In this document: positions 24,982 to 33,214 of the stretch, one piece after another
Position numbering within the stretch: the stretch's first letter is position 1
Layout: the number at the start of each line of letters is the position of its first letter
Source of the DNA: Ampullimonas aquatilis
Lineage (GTDB): Bacteria; Pseudomonadota; Gammaproteobacteria; Burkholderiales; Burkholderiaceae_D
Direction of reading: 5' to 3'
Length of the DNA: 64,000 nt
NCBI RefSeq assembly: GCF_049675895.1
Contig: NZ_CP183834.1
Location: forward strand, 496,001 to 560,000
Program-made: the position numbers and the translations under genes
The notes under the pieces: generated by a model
Databases searched by the model: none
Seen by the model: the letters and a program-made list of their open reading frames with translations, nothing else
Told to the model about the DNA's origin: nothing

Positions 24982-26330
24982 TATTTATCGAGCAAGGTGT
25001 TGACTTCGGCCAGATCGTCTTCCTTGAGCACACCGGCGGCGGCCTTGAGTTTGAGGCCGTTCATCAGTGCGTCGTAGCGGGCCTTGGCCAGGTCACGGCG
25101 AGTGGTGAAGAGTTGTTGTTGGGAGTTGAGCACGTCAATCGAGATCTTCACGCCCACCTGAAAACCCAGCTGATTGGATTCCAGCGCGGTCTGGCTGGAG
25201 CGCTCCGAGGCTTCCAGTGCGCGAACCTGTGCCAGCCCATTGTTGACCCCCAAAAAAGCCTGACGAGTGCTTTGCACGGCCGTGCGCCGTACATTGTCCA
25301 GGTCGGCCAGTGATTTGTCTTCCAGTGCCAGGCTTTCACGCACCTTGCTCTGCGTGGCAAAACCCGCAAACAAGGGAATTGCCACTTGAATGCCATATTG
25401 GGTGGTGTTGATATTGGATGTTGAATTGCCCGCAACCTGTAGCTGTGTCGAGCCTTCCGAATTGGTCCGGCCACGGCTGGCCACAAAGTCGACAGTTGGG
25501 TAATGACCGGCCTTGTTGATCGTTGTGGTACGTTTGGCAATCTCGTAACCAAACTGTTGTTGCACCACGCTATAGTTTTGTTTCTCTGCAATCTGAGTCC
25601 AATCGTCCATGCGCGCCGGTGTGGGGGCCTGAATGGCCACACCATTTTTTAGCGAAGCCAGGTTGCCCGGTTCCTTGCCAATGATCTGCAGGAGCGCATT
25701 GCGCTTTACCTGCAGATCATTTTGTGCGGCAATCTGGGTGGCAATGGCGAGGTCATAGCGTGCCTGTGCATCATTGACATCCACAATCGTGGACGTGCCC
25801 ACTTCGAAATTGCGTTTGGCCTGCGCCAGTTGCTCACCAATTGCCTTGATCTGGGCTTCCTGCACCGTCAGCGTGTCTTGCGCATTGAGTACATCAAAGT
25901 AGGCCTGCGAGACGCGGGTAATCAGGTCAATCTGTGCCTGGGCATACGTGGCTTCGGCTTGCGCCTGCACCAGCTTGCTCTGCTCAAAGGTTTCCCAGTT
26001 GGCCCAGCGAAACAGCGGTTGGGTCAGCGCTACGCTATAACCATTAGTCGTGACATTGCGGTTGATGGGCGTGGGGCTAGTACTGGTGCTGCCATCAATC
26101 TCGGACTTGTTATAGTTGCCGGACAGATTGACGGCAGGCAGCAGGCCGGAGCGTCCCTGAATGATTTTTTCCTGATTGGCCTGCAGTTGTGAGCGGGCGC
26201 TGGCAATCACCGGATCATTGGCCACGGCATCACGGTATACCTGCAACAGATCGGTTGCCCAGGCAGCACTGGCAGGAGCCAGGCAGGCAATGGCCAAGGC
26301 GATGGTACGTGGTAGGAAATGCGCATTCAT
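24981..26330 (-). CDS. tolC: TolC-family outer membrane efflux protein
   Basis: A 449-residue exported protein (signal peptide ending PASAAWA). TolC trimers form the outer-membrane exit duct for tripartite pumps and type I secretion. The two duplicated halves are visible as alpha-helical coiled regions with the typical opening DLLQVYRDAVANDPVIASARSQLQANQEKI and the central VALTQPLFRWANWETFEQSKL strand; the second half contains VAIPLFAGFATQSKVRESL. It follows the rhodanese gene on the same strand, after a 68-base gap, in the PCMT-rhodanese-tolC order common in Burkholderiales. It could serve both the RND pump and the MacAB-type exporter nearby. Confidence 0.95.
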   Translation of the reverse strand: MNAHFLPRTIALAIACLAPASAAWATDLLQVYRDAVANDPVIASARSQLQANQEKIIQGRSGLLPAVNLSGNYNKSEIDGSTSTSPTPINRNVTTNGYSVALTQPLFRWANWETFEQSKLVQAQAEATYAQAQIDLITRVSQAYFDVLNAQDTLTVQEAQIKAIGEQLAQAKRNFEVGTSTIVDVNDAQARYDLAIATQIAAQNDLQVKRNALLQIIGKEPGNLASLKNGVAIQAPTPARMDDWTQIAEKQNYSVVQQQFGYEIAKRTTTINKAGHYPTVDFVASRGRTNSEGSTQLQVAGNSTSNINTTQYGIQVAIPLFAGFATQSKVRESLALEDKSLADLDNVRRTAVQSTRQAFLGVNNGLAQVRALEASERSSQTALESNQLGFQVGVKISIDVLNSQQQLFTTRRDLAKARYDALMNGLKLKAAAGVLKEDDLAEVNTLLDK

Positions 26331-26398
26331 GGAAACAATCCTGTGAGAGTTGGACTAGCAATCAAATAAAGGTGATTGCCCTTGTTATGACGGTGTGA

Positions 26399-26728
26399 TC
26401 AGTAACGTTGCATGGTGTTATCAACTTCGCGTGCCCAGCCATCCACACCACCAGCCAGGTTATAGATGTTGGTGAGGCCACGCGCTTCCAGAAACTGTGC
26501 AACCTGCATGCTGCGGCCGCCGTGATGACAGATGCAGACTAGCGCCTTGTCACCTTGAGCATCCTGAATCGTGCTCAATGCGGCAGGCACGCTTTGCATG
26601 GGCTGCAAACTGGCACCTTCGATATGACAGATTTCCCATTCGCGGGGTTCACGGACGTCCAACATATAAATTTTGTCGGCATCGGTCTTGAGCCATTCGG
26701 CAAGCTGACTGGCATTGATTTGTTGCAT
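26399..26728 (-). CDS. Single-domain rhodanese-like protein
   Basis: A 109-residue rhodanese-like domain (LDVREPREWEICHIEGA motif near residue 22; active-site loop CICHHGGRS with Cys). It can carry sulfane sulfur; the physiological acceptor is unknown. ATG 26728 is chosen because GAGGAG lies seven bases upstream; the upstream in-frame ATG gives an atypical N-terminus. It sits between the PCMT homologue and tolC, probably in one transcript. Confidence 0.88.
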   Translation of the reverse strand: MQQINASQLAEWLKTDADKIYMLDVREPREWEICHIEGASLQPMQSVPAALSTIQDAQGDKALVCICHHGGRSMQVAQFLEARGLTNIYNLAGGVDGWAREVDNTMQRY

Positions 26729-26814
26729 GGTAAAACTCCTCGGATCAAACGGCCCCAGCTGGGGCGATAGTTGGGTCACTCGTTTGGGTTACTCGTTATT
26801 GCGCTACTTGTTAT

Positions 26815-27480
26815 TTAAAAACTAAACTTATTGAGCTGCTGAGCATTGGTCAGCGGTGCCACATTGGTTTCAAACAGATTCACGGTTTCAAACTGCTTCT
26901 CGCCAGTCCTGGTGATCAATTGCGCTTCCATGACGGGTGCCTGACCAACAAAAACAGCCATCCGGCCACCGACCTTGAGCTGGTCAAAAAAAGCTTGGGG
27001 AACGAAGGGCAACGAAGCAGAAATCACGATCACGTCGTAAGGTGCACCTTTGGCAAAACCATTGGCACCGTCGGCCACTTCAACCTTGACGTTGCTGATA
27101 TGGTTTTCAGCCAGATTGAGTTTGGCGATTTCGGCCAGTGTCGGGTTGATCTCCACGGTCGTCACTTCTTGCGCACGATGCGCCAGCAAAGCGGCCATAT
27201 AACCACTGCCAGCACCGATTTCCAGTACGCGTTCGTGTTTCTTGACGTTGAGTTCCTGGAGAATGCGGGCTTCCACACGGGGTGGCATCATGTGTTCGTT
27301 GGCGGCACCGTCTTTGATCAGGGGGATTTCGGTATCTGCAAAGGCCAGACCTTTGTAGGCAACCGGTACAAAGTTTTCACGCTTGACCACAGTCAGCAGA
27401 TTGAGAATGGACTGATCCAGCACGTCCCAGGGACGAATTTGCTGCTCAATCATCAGATAACGGTTATGTTCAATAGTCAT
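26815..27480 (-). CDS. Protein-L-isoaspartate methyltransferase homologue
   Basis: A 221-residue SAM-dependent methyltransferase of the PCMT family; the SAM loop VLEIGAGSGYMAALLAH is clear. The family opening MIEQQIRPWDVLD is present. However, the segment where true Pcm has a GQTISQP-type substrate loop reads NEHMMPPRVEAR, so activity on isoaspartate is doubtful. This variant is the one normally found upstream of rhodanese and tolC in betaproteobacteria. ATG 27480 is chosen; the ORF could begin 15 bases earlier. Confidence 0.8.
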   Translation of the reverse strand: MTIEHNRYLMIEQQIRPWDVLDQSILNLLTVVKRENFVPVAYKGLAFADTEIPLIKDGAANEHMMPPRVEARILQELNVKKHERVLEIGAGSGYMAALLAHRAQEVTTVEINPTLAEIAKLNLAENHISNVKVEVADGANGFAKGAPYDVIVISASLPFVPQAFFDQLKVGGRMAVFVGQAPVMEAQLITRTGEKQFETVNLFETNVAPLTNAQQLNKFSF

Positions 27481-27554
27481 GATGTTCACGCTCAAGGTTA
27501 ATGGCTAGGTTAATCAAGTAATCAGTCGGATAATCGATCGGGTCATTCATCCGG

Positions 27555-30500
27555 TTATTTCTCAGACTCCGAAGAACCAGAATCGGGCGCAATTTTACTG
27601 GAGTTGCGCTGCCCACGGGCGTTGCGTTGTTGCCACCATTGCGCCAGATCATCGAGATAGGTATAAATCACCGGCACCACCACCAGCGTGAGCAGGGAGG
27701 CGGTGATGATCCCGCCAACCACTGCCTGGCCCATCGGTGCACGCTGTTCCGAGCCTTCGGCCAGTCCCAAAGCCAATGGCAGCATGCCAAATACCATCGC
27801 TAAAGTGGTCATCAAAATCGGGCGAAGACGCACGTGGGCTGCGGCCAGCAGGGCATCGTGACGATTCAGCGGGGTATCATCCAGCGGGACAGCCTGTGCC
27901 ATGCCGTCAAGAGTGTTGTTGCCATGACCAGCCAGACCATGCTGGCGTGCCTGATTGGCAAAGTCGACCAGCAAAATGGCATTTTTGGTGACCAGCCCCA
28001 TCAGCATGATGAAGCCGATGATGGAAAACAGATTAAAGGTCGAGCGAAATAGCATCAGTGCCAAAAACACGCCAATCAGTGTTAATGGCAGGGATGACAT
28101 GATGGCCAGCGGCTGCAAAAAACTATGAAACTGCGAGGCCAGGATCATGTAGATGAAAATCACGGCCAATGCCAGTGCCGACAGCGCATAGCCCATGGCT
28201 TCTTGCATGTCCTTGGTGGAGCCGCCCATCGAGTAACGATAACCGCTCGGCCAGTTCATGCCATCCAGCGCTTTTTTGATGGCGCTACTGGCGGTGCCCG
28301 AGGGGAGGTTGTCGGTATTGGCGGTCAGTTCCACCTCACGATTCAGGTTGCGGCGGTTGATCTGATTGGCACCCAGCCCCGGTGTCAGCTCGGCCACCTG
28401 GCGCAGTGCCACCATGCGCGGGGCACCATCCGCAGTCGTTTGGGTGCTGGGGATCATGAGTTTGGTCAGGTCGCTCATGGTATTCCGATCATCGGGTGCA
28501 AGGCGCACGCGTACCGTGTAGTTTTCATCATCGGGGCCGCGCCAGGTGCTGGTTTCGTCACCTGCCAAAAAAGGGCGCAGGGTATTACCAATTTGCGCCA
28601 CACCAATGCCCAGATCCGCTGCCAGATCACGCCGTACCGTGACATTGACCGTGGGTTTATTGGCTTTCAGGCTGGAGTCCACATCAACAATCCCAGGAAT
28701 GGCGCGCAGGCGTTCCTGCACTTGAGTGGAGAGGCGGGCGAGTTCATCCAGATCGCTGCCTTGGATACTGATTTGCAGCGTTTTTTGGCCACCGACGGCT
28801 TCGAGTGTGCCCACATTGGTGACGGTGATACCGGCAATCTGTGCCAGGCGTTCGCGAATGGGTGCGGTCATTTGTGCCTGACTCTGCTGGCGTAAATGCC
28901 GATCGATCAGGCGCACATACAGGTTTGCATACGACTTGCCCTGTACCGTGCCGGTGTTGATGGTGGCAAAGACATAGGCGACTTCGGGCATTGCTCTGAG
29001 CACGTCGGTCACCTGGCGCGCCTTGGCTTCGGTGATTTCCAGTGATGAGCCAATCGGTGTGTAAAAGGCAATCTGCGATTCCGAATAATCGGCCTTGGGC
29101 ACAAACTCGCTACCGACCCAACCCATGATCGGAATCAGCAAGCCGCCTGCAAAACTGGCAACTGCCAGCAGCAAGGTGGTTTTGCGATGCGCCAGCGACC
29201 AGCGCAACAGAAATTGATAAAAGTGTGAGAGCTGATCCACACCACGATCAAACCAGGCCAGTACCCGGCCAATGCTGTTGGCATACCAGCCGCTGGCACG
29301 ATAGCCCGGTTCAAGAGTGGGATCGCGCCAGACGCTGGAGAGCATTGGGTCGAGCGTGAAAGAAACAAACATCGAAATGAGTACCGCCGCTACCACCGTA
29401 ATACCAAACTGGTGAAAGAAGCGACCGATGATGCCGCCCATGAATCCTACCGGCAAAAACACGGCAACAATCGACAGCGTGGTGGCCAGCACCGCCAGAC
29501 CAATTTCATTGGTACCTTCCAACGCAGCCTGATGATGGTGCTTGCCCATGCCAACATGGCGCACAATGTTTTCGCGCACCACAATCGCATCATCAATCAA
29601 GAGCCCGACGCACAATGACAGGGCCATCAGCGTGAGCATATTGATGGAAAAGCCAAACCAGTTCATGAAGAAAAAAGTGCCGATCAGGGCAATTGGCAAG
29701 GTCAGGCCGGTAATGACTGTGGAGCGCCATGAATTGAGAAACAGAAACACAATCGCAATGGTCAGCAGCGCCCCTTCCAGCAAGGTATGACGCACATTGC
29801 GCACGCCGACCCGAATGGCGCGCGAGTTGTCGCGCACCACATCAAGCTGAACACCTTGCGGTAATTGCGGGCGCAACTCCTTGATGGCTTCTTGCAGACC
29901 ATCGACCACATCAATTGTGTTTTCGCCTTGCGCCTTGAGTACTTCAATGGCCAGTGTGCGCTGACCATTCATCAAGGCCAGACTGTCCTGTTCTTCCTGG
30001 CCATCAATCACCTCGGCAACTTGCGAAAGATAGACTGGCTGATTGCCGCGCCGGGCCACAATGATTTGGGCAAATTCCTCGGGTGTGGTCATCCGTCCCT
30101 TGATCTGGATGATCTGTTCACCGGTGATCGAGCGCAGGCTGCCAGCCGGTAATTCAAGATTTTCATTGCGAATCGCATTCATCACCGTTTCAACACTGAT
30201 GTTTTGCGCTTCGAGGGCAGCGGGTTTGATCTGGATTTGCACTTCACGTTTCACGCCACCGACCAGATTGACGGAGCCAACACCACGGACATTCTGCAAA
30301 CGCTTTTTGATGACTTGATCAGACAGTGTGGTCAGTTCACGCAGGCTGCGAGGCTGAATATTTGAATTTTGATCGACGCTATTGCTGACTGCGAGGGAGA
30401 AGATTGGTGTGTCGGCCGGATCAAAGCGTGTGACCCGCGGTTCTTTGACGTCTTTACGAAAGCTTGCCTTGACCAGTGCCACTTTCTCGCGCACATCTTG

Positions 30501-30815
30501 CGCAGCCTTGGCCGCATCGATGCTGAGTTCAAATTCAATGATGACAATCGAGCTGCCTTCATAGGAACGTGAAGTCAGGTTTTTGATACCGCTGATGGCG
30601 TTGACAGACTCTTCCACCTTGCGGGTGATGTCCGACTCAACCGATTCGGGTGAAGCGTTGGGGTAATCGGTTTGTACCACCACGACCGGAAAGTTGATCT
30701 CTGGAAACTGATCGACCTTCATGCGCTGATAGGAAAATAACCCCATCACCACGAGCGCCAACATCATCATGGTGGCCATGACCGGGTTGTGAATGCTGAT
30801 GCGAGTGAACCACAT
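27555..30815 (-). CDS. RND multidrug efflux transporter (HAE1 type)
   Basis: A 1,086-residue inner-membrane proton-driven pump. It has the typical N-terminus (FTRISIHNPVMATMMMLAL), PEINFPVVVVQTDYPNASPESVE, the paired acidic residues of the proton relay in SLCVGLLIDDAIVVRENI (TM4), and two large periplasmic loops. The second half shows the duplicated GLVTKNAILLVDFANQARQ. The length is a little above the usual ~1,040, because of a longer C-terminal tail. It is encoded 22 bases after its adaptor gene and under the TetR regulator, so an efflux operon is clear. Substrates are unknown. Confidence 0.94.
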   Translation of the reverse strand: MWFTRISIHNPVMATMMMLALVVMGLFSYQRMKVDQFPEINFPVVVVQTDYPNASPESVESDITRKVEESVNAISGIKNLTSRSYEGSSIVIIEFELSIDAAKAAQDVREKVALVKASFRKDVKEPRVTRFDPADTPIFSLAVSNSVDQNSNIQPRSLRELTTLSDQVIKKRLQNVRGVGSVNLVGGVKREVQIQIKPAALEAQNISVETVMNAIRNENLELPAGSLRSITGEQIIQIKGRMTTPEEFAQIIVARRGNQPVYLSQVAEVIDGQEEQDSLALMNGQRTLAIEVLKAQGENTIDVVDGLQEAIKELRPQLPQGVQLDVVRDNSRAIRVGVRNVRHTLLEGALLTIAIVFLFLNSWRSTVITGLTLPIALIGTFFFMNWFGFSINMLTLMALSLCVGLLIDDAIVVRENIVRHVGMGKHHHQAALEGTNEIGLAVLATTLSIVAVFLPVGFMGGIIGRFFHQFGITVVAAVLISMFVSFTLDPMLSSVWRDPTLEPGYRASGWYANSIGRVLAWFDRGVDQLSHFYQFLLRWSLAHRKTTLLLAVASFAGGLLIPIMGWVGSEFVPKADYSESQIAFYTPIGSSLEITEAKARQVTDVLRAMPEVAYVFATINTGTVQGKSYANLYVRLIDRHLRQQSQAQMTAPIRERLAQIAGITVTNVGTLEAVGGQKTLQISIQGSDLDELARLSTQVQERLRAIPGIVDVDSSLKANKPTVNVTVRRDLAADLGIGVAQIGNTLRPFLAGDETSTWRGPDDENYTVRVRLAPDDRNTMSDLTKLMIPSTQTTADGAPRMVALRQVAELTPGLGANQINRRNLNREVELTANTDNLPSGTASSAIKKALDGMNWPSGYRYSMGGSTKDMQEAMGYALSALALAVIFIYMILASQFHSFLQPLAIMSSLPLTLIGVFLALMLFRSTFNLFSIIGFIMLMGLVTKNAILLVDFANQARQHGLAGHGNNTLDGMAQAVPLDDTPLNRHDALLAAAHVRLRPILMTTLAMVFGMLPLALGLAEGSEQRAPMGQAVVGGIITASLLTLVVVPVIYTYLDDLAQWWQQRNARGQRNSSKIAPDSGSSESEK

Positions 30816-30837
30816 GATCGTTAGCGCTTATTCAGGG

Positions 30838-32202
30838 TCAAGGTTGTTTGGTGCTGTTGCTGGGGGCTGAAACCTCCGGTGCAACAGCCGGTGCAGTGGA
30901 TGGCACGATAACGGCACTGGCAGGTTTGGTCGTGCCGGATTGATCGGCCAAAATATTGACCGGACTGCCCACACTTAAAAAACCATAGTTGTTGCGCACG
31001 ATCGGCATGCCTGCTGACAGACCATGGCTGATCTCGACCACCGCCACGCCTTCGGTACTGGTACGTACTCCAATCGTGACGGGTTTTTGTTGCAGCAGGC
31101 CATTCTCAATGGCATAAACCGAATAACTGGGTTGACCATCCACGGTGTCGGAGCGCAATGCACTGGCCGGTATCACCAGCGCATTGGCTTTGCTGGACAG
31201 CACCGCATTGCCTTGCGCAAACATGCCTGCTTTGTAACTGCCAGGGTTATCAATGCGCACATACACCAGCACCGCGCGTGAACCTGCTTGAGTGGTTGGT
31301 GCAATCCGGCTGATCCGGCCAGGTACAGTTTGCGGCTGGCCTTCAATATCCAGTGCCACCACCTGGTTCAAAGACAGTTTGCCAATGTCGGCCACGGGTA
31401 CGCTGGCTTCCAGTTCCATCACGCTCAGGTCGACGATGTCGATGAGCTTGCCATCCACCGATACCTTTTCGCCGGGCAGGGCATAGCGTGCCGCCACAAT
31501 GCCACTCATTGGCGCCTTGATGATGGTGTCATTCACTGATTTTTTAGCCAATTCAAGTGCTGAGTTGGCGGCATCATGGTTACCCTTGGCCTGATCGTAC
31601 TGACTTTGAAAACTGGTCAGTGCGTTTTTGGAAATGAAGTTCTTTTCTACCAATGCCTGATTGCTGGCCAGATTGGTTTTGGCCAAGTCAAGTTGTGCCT
31701 TGCTGGCAGAGAGCGTTTCGCTAGCCTGACGCAGTTTGAGGTCGAATTCCAATGGGTCAATCTGCGCCAGTACCTGACCCTTTTTGACTGATTCACCTTC
31801 ACGCACCACCATGTTTAAAATTTCACCGGCAACTTTGCTTTTGACGGTGACCTGGTTGTAAGGCTTCAATGAGCCAGTCAGTGGCAGACCATCCTGAATG
31901 GTCTGGCTTTGCACCGTGGTCAGATCACTTTGCAAAAACTCGATGGGCTTGTTGACTGCGGTGACGGGATGATTGGCGGGTGCATTGTTTGATGTACCTG
32001 TTGCGGACTTGGTCGATACCGTATCACTGACAACTGGTTTGGCTGCTTCAGCGGCGGGTGCTGTCTGTTTGGGTTGGCATGCCGCCAAGGTGATGCACAA
32101 GAGGCTGCCGAGCAGAATGCTGGCGCGAGCTTGCCCAAAAAGACGGATCGACTTTGCTATTTTTTTATTACGGAAAGCTTGGTGACTTGAAAGAGCGATC
32201 AT
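30838..32202 (-). CDS. RND periplasmic adaptor (membrane fusion lipoprotein)
   Basis: A 454-residue membrane fusion protein. The leader ends LCITLAAC, a good lipobox, so it is anchored to the outer leaflet of the inner membrane. The barrel-sandwich domain appears as GSLKPYNQVTVKSKVAGEI with VREGESVKKGQVLAQIDP, flanking a coiled-coil hairpin (about residues 155-225). An unusually long Pro/Ala/Ser-rich tail follows. It is 13 bases from the TetR gene and 22 from the pump gene, all on the minus strand. Confidence 0.93.
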   Translation of the reverse strand: MIALSSHQAFRNKKIAKSIRLFGQARASILLGSLLCITLAACQPKQTAPAAEAAKPVVSDTVSTKSATGTSNNAPANHPVTAVNKPIEFLQSDLTTVQSQTIQDGLPLTGSLKPYNQVTVKSKVAGEILNMVVREGESVKKGQVLAQIDPLEFDLKLRQASETLSASKAQLDLAKTNLASNQALVEKNFISKNALTSFQSQYDQAKGNHDAANSALELAKKSVNDTIIKAPMSGIVAARYALPGEKVSVDGKLIDIVDLSVMELEASVPVADIGKLSLNQVVALDIEGQPQTVPGRISRIAPTTQAGSRAVLVYVRIDNPGSYKAGMFAQGNAVLSSKANALVIPASALRSDTVDGQPSYSVYAIENGLLQQKPVTIGVRTSTEGVAVVEISHGLSAGMPIVRNNYGFLSVGSPVNILADQSGTTKPASAVIVPSTAPAVAPEVSAPSNSTKQP

Positions 32203-32215
32203 GACAGCCTGATTG

Positions 32216-32893
32216 TTAGTGGGTGTTGGCGCTATTTATCAGCAGCCCATGCAGGGTGAGTTCGAGGTACTGAGCCAGATAGCGTTGGTTGTCGATTGGC
32301 TCAGCCACACAGCAGTCAAAAGAGTGATGCCAGATCATCAACATCACCATGGGCGAGCATAGTACATGCGCCATATGGTCTTCATCGATATCGGCACGGA
32401 CTTCACCGCGTTGCTGGCCACGATGGATCATGCTGCGAATCATCTTGTGAGCCCGGTCGATCACCACATCATGATAAAAGCGGGCGATTTCAGGAAAATG
32501 ACTCGATTCGGCCATCACCAGTTTGCACAAGCCCGCCAGTGGCGTCGAGCCAACCTGTTGCCACCAGCCATCCATGACGTTTTTGATCAATTCCCGTGAA
32601 TGACCGGTAAAATTTTCGATCATGGTTTCAGCCAGATTGAGTGCTGGCGAAATATGTTCGGTTACTACCGCCTTGAACAATTCTTCTTTGTTATCAAAGT
32701 ACAGATAGAGCGTGCCCTTGGACACGCCGGCCTGTTTGGCAACATCTTCCAGACGCGTAGCGGCATAGCCCTTTTCGACAAACAAGGTGAGTGCTGCAGA
32801 TAACAGCTCATGCGGACGCGCGTCTTTGCGCCGTTCCCAGCGGGGCTTGGCAGCATCGGTGTCAGAATGAAGGTGAGCAGGGGATTTGTTCAT
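32216..32893 (-). CDS. TetR/AcrR-family transcriptional regulator
   Basis: A 225-residue one-component repressor. The helix-turn-helix RLEDVAKQAGVSKGTLYLYFDNKEELF lies at about residues 41-68, and the ligand-binding part is variable, as expected. It leads the operon with the adaptor and pump, so it probably represses all three and is released by a pump substrate. A near-palindromic site 8 bases upstream of its start supports autoregulation. Confidence 0.93.
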   Translation of the reverse strand: MNKSPAHLHSDTDAAKPRWERRKDARPHELLSAALTLFVEKGYAATRLEDVAKQAGVSKGTLYLYFDNKEELFKAVVTEHISPALNLAETMIENFTGHSRELIKNVMDGWWQQVGSTPLAGLCKLVMAESSHFPEIARFYHDVVIDRAHKMIRSMIHRGQQRGEVRADIDEDHMAHVLCSPMVMLMIWHHSFDCCVAEPIDNQRYLAQYLELTLHGLLINSANTH

Positions 32894-33214
32894 GACAAAA
32901 TAAATAACCCGTGAGTCATTTATATTAGTTTAGCCCTCAGGGTGCGTCAATGCGCGGCGATTAGCTTGGTGTGAATGGTCATTAGGCTGGTGTGAGTGGC
33001 ATTGGCGCACAACAGCGACGGGGTATTTGACAGTCTTTGGCTGGATTAACCAAAGCTATCGGAACTTTCCTCTGAGAGGATACTCTGAAGAAAGTTCAAT
33101 CCGCCTACAATTCAGATTCAGTAGGTATGGATCGAGGCTACCTTTTGACATTGTTTTACTTTACGCCTGTCCTGTTGCTCAAGTCGGGTTGTTGGATTTC
33201 ATCGGATCGTTTTC
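32894..33214. other. Gap between tetR and the MacA-type gene
   Basis: A 321-base divergent gap without a gene. It contains the TetR operator (32901-32922) and an 8-bp inverted pair GAACTTTC / GAAAGTTC at 33062-33069 and 33090-33097, which is 118 bases upstream of the MacA-type start. Nothing else is evident. Confidence 0.5.
32901..32922. promoter_or_regulatory. Putative TetR operator
   Basis: TAAATAACCC-GT-GAGTCATTTA is a 22-bp imperfect palindrome whose only mismatches are two transitions. It begins 8 bases from the tetR start, where a promoter should lie. Confidence 0.65.

Noticed and set aside
24660..25313. 217-codon plus-strand ORF overlapping tolC
   Set aside because: The second half is antisense to tolC and the first half runs through the repeat; no domain is recognisable.
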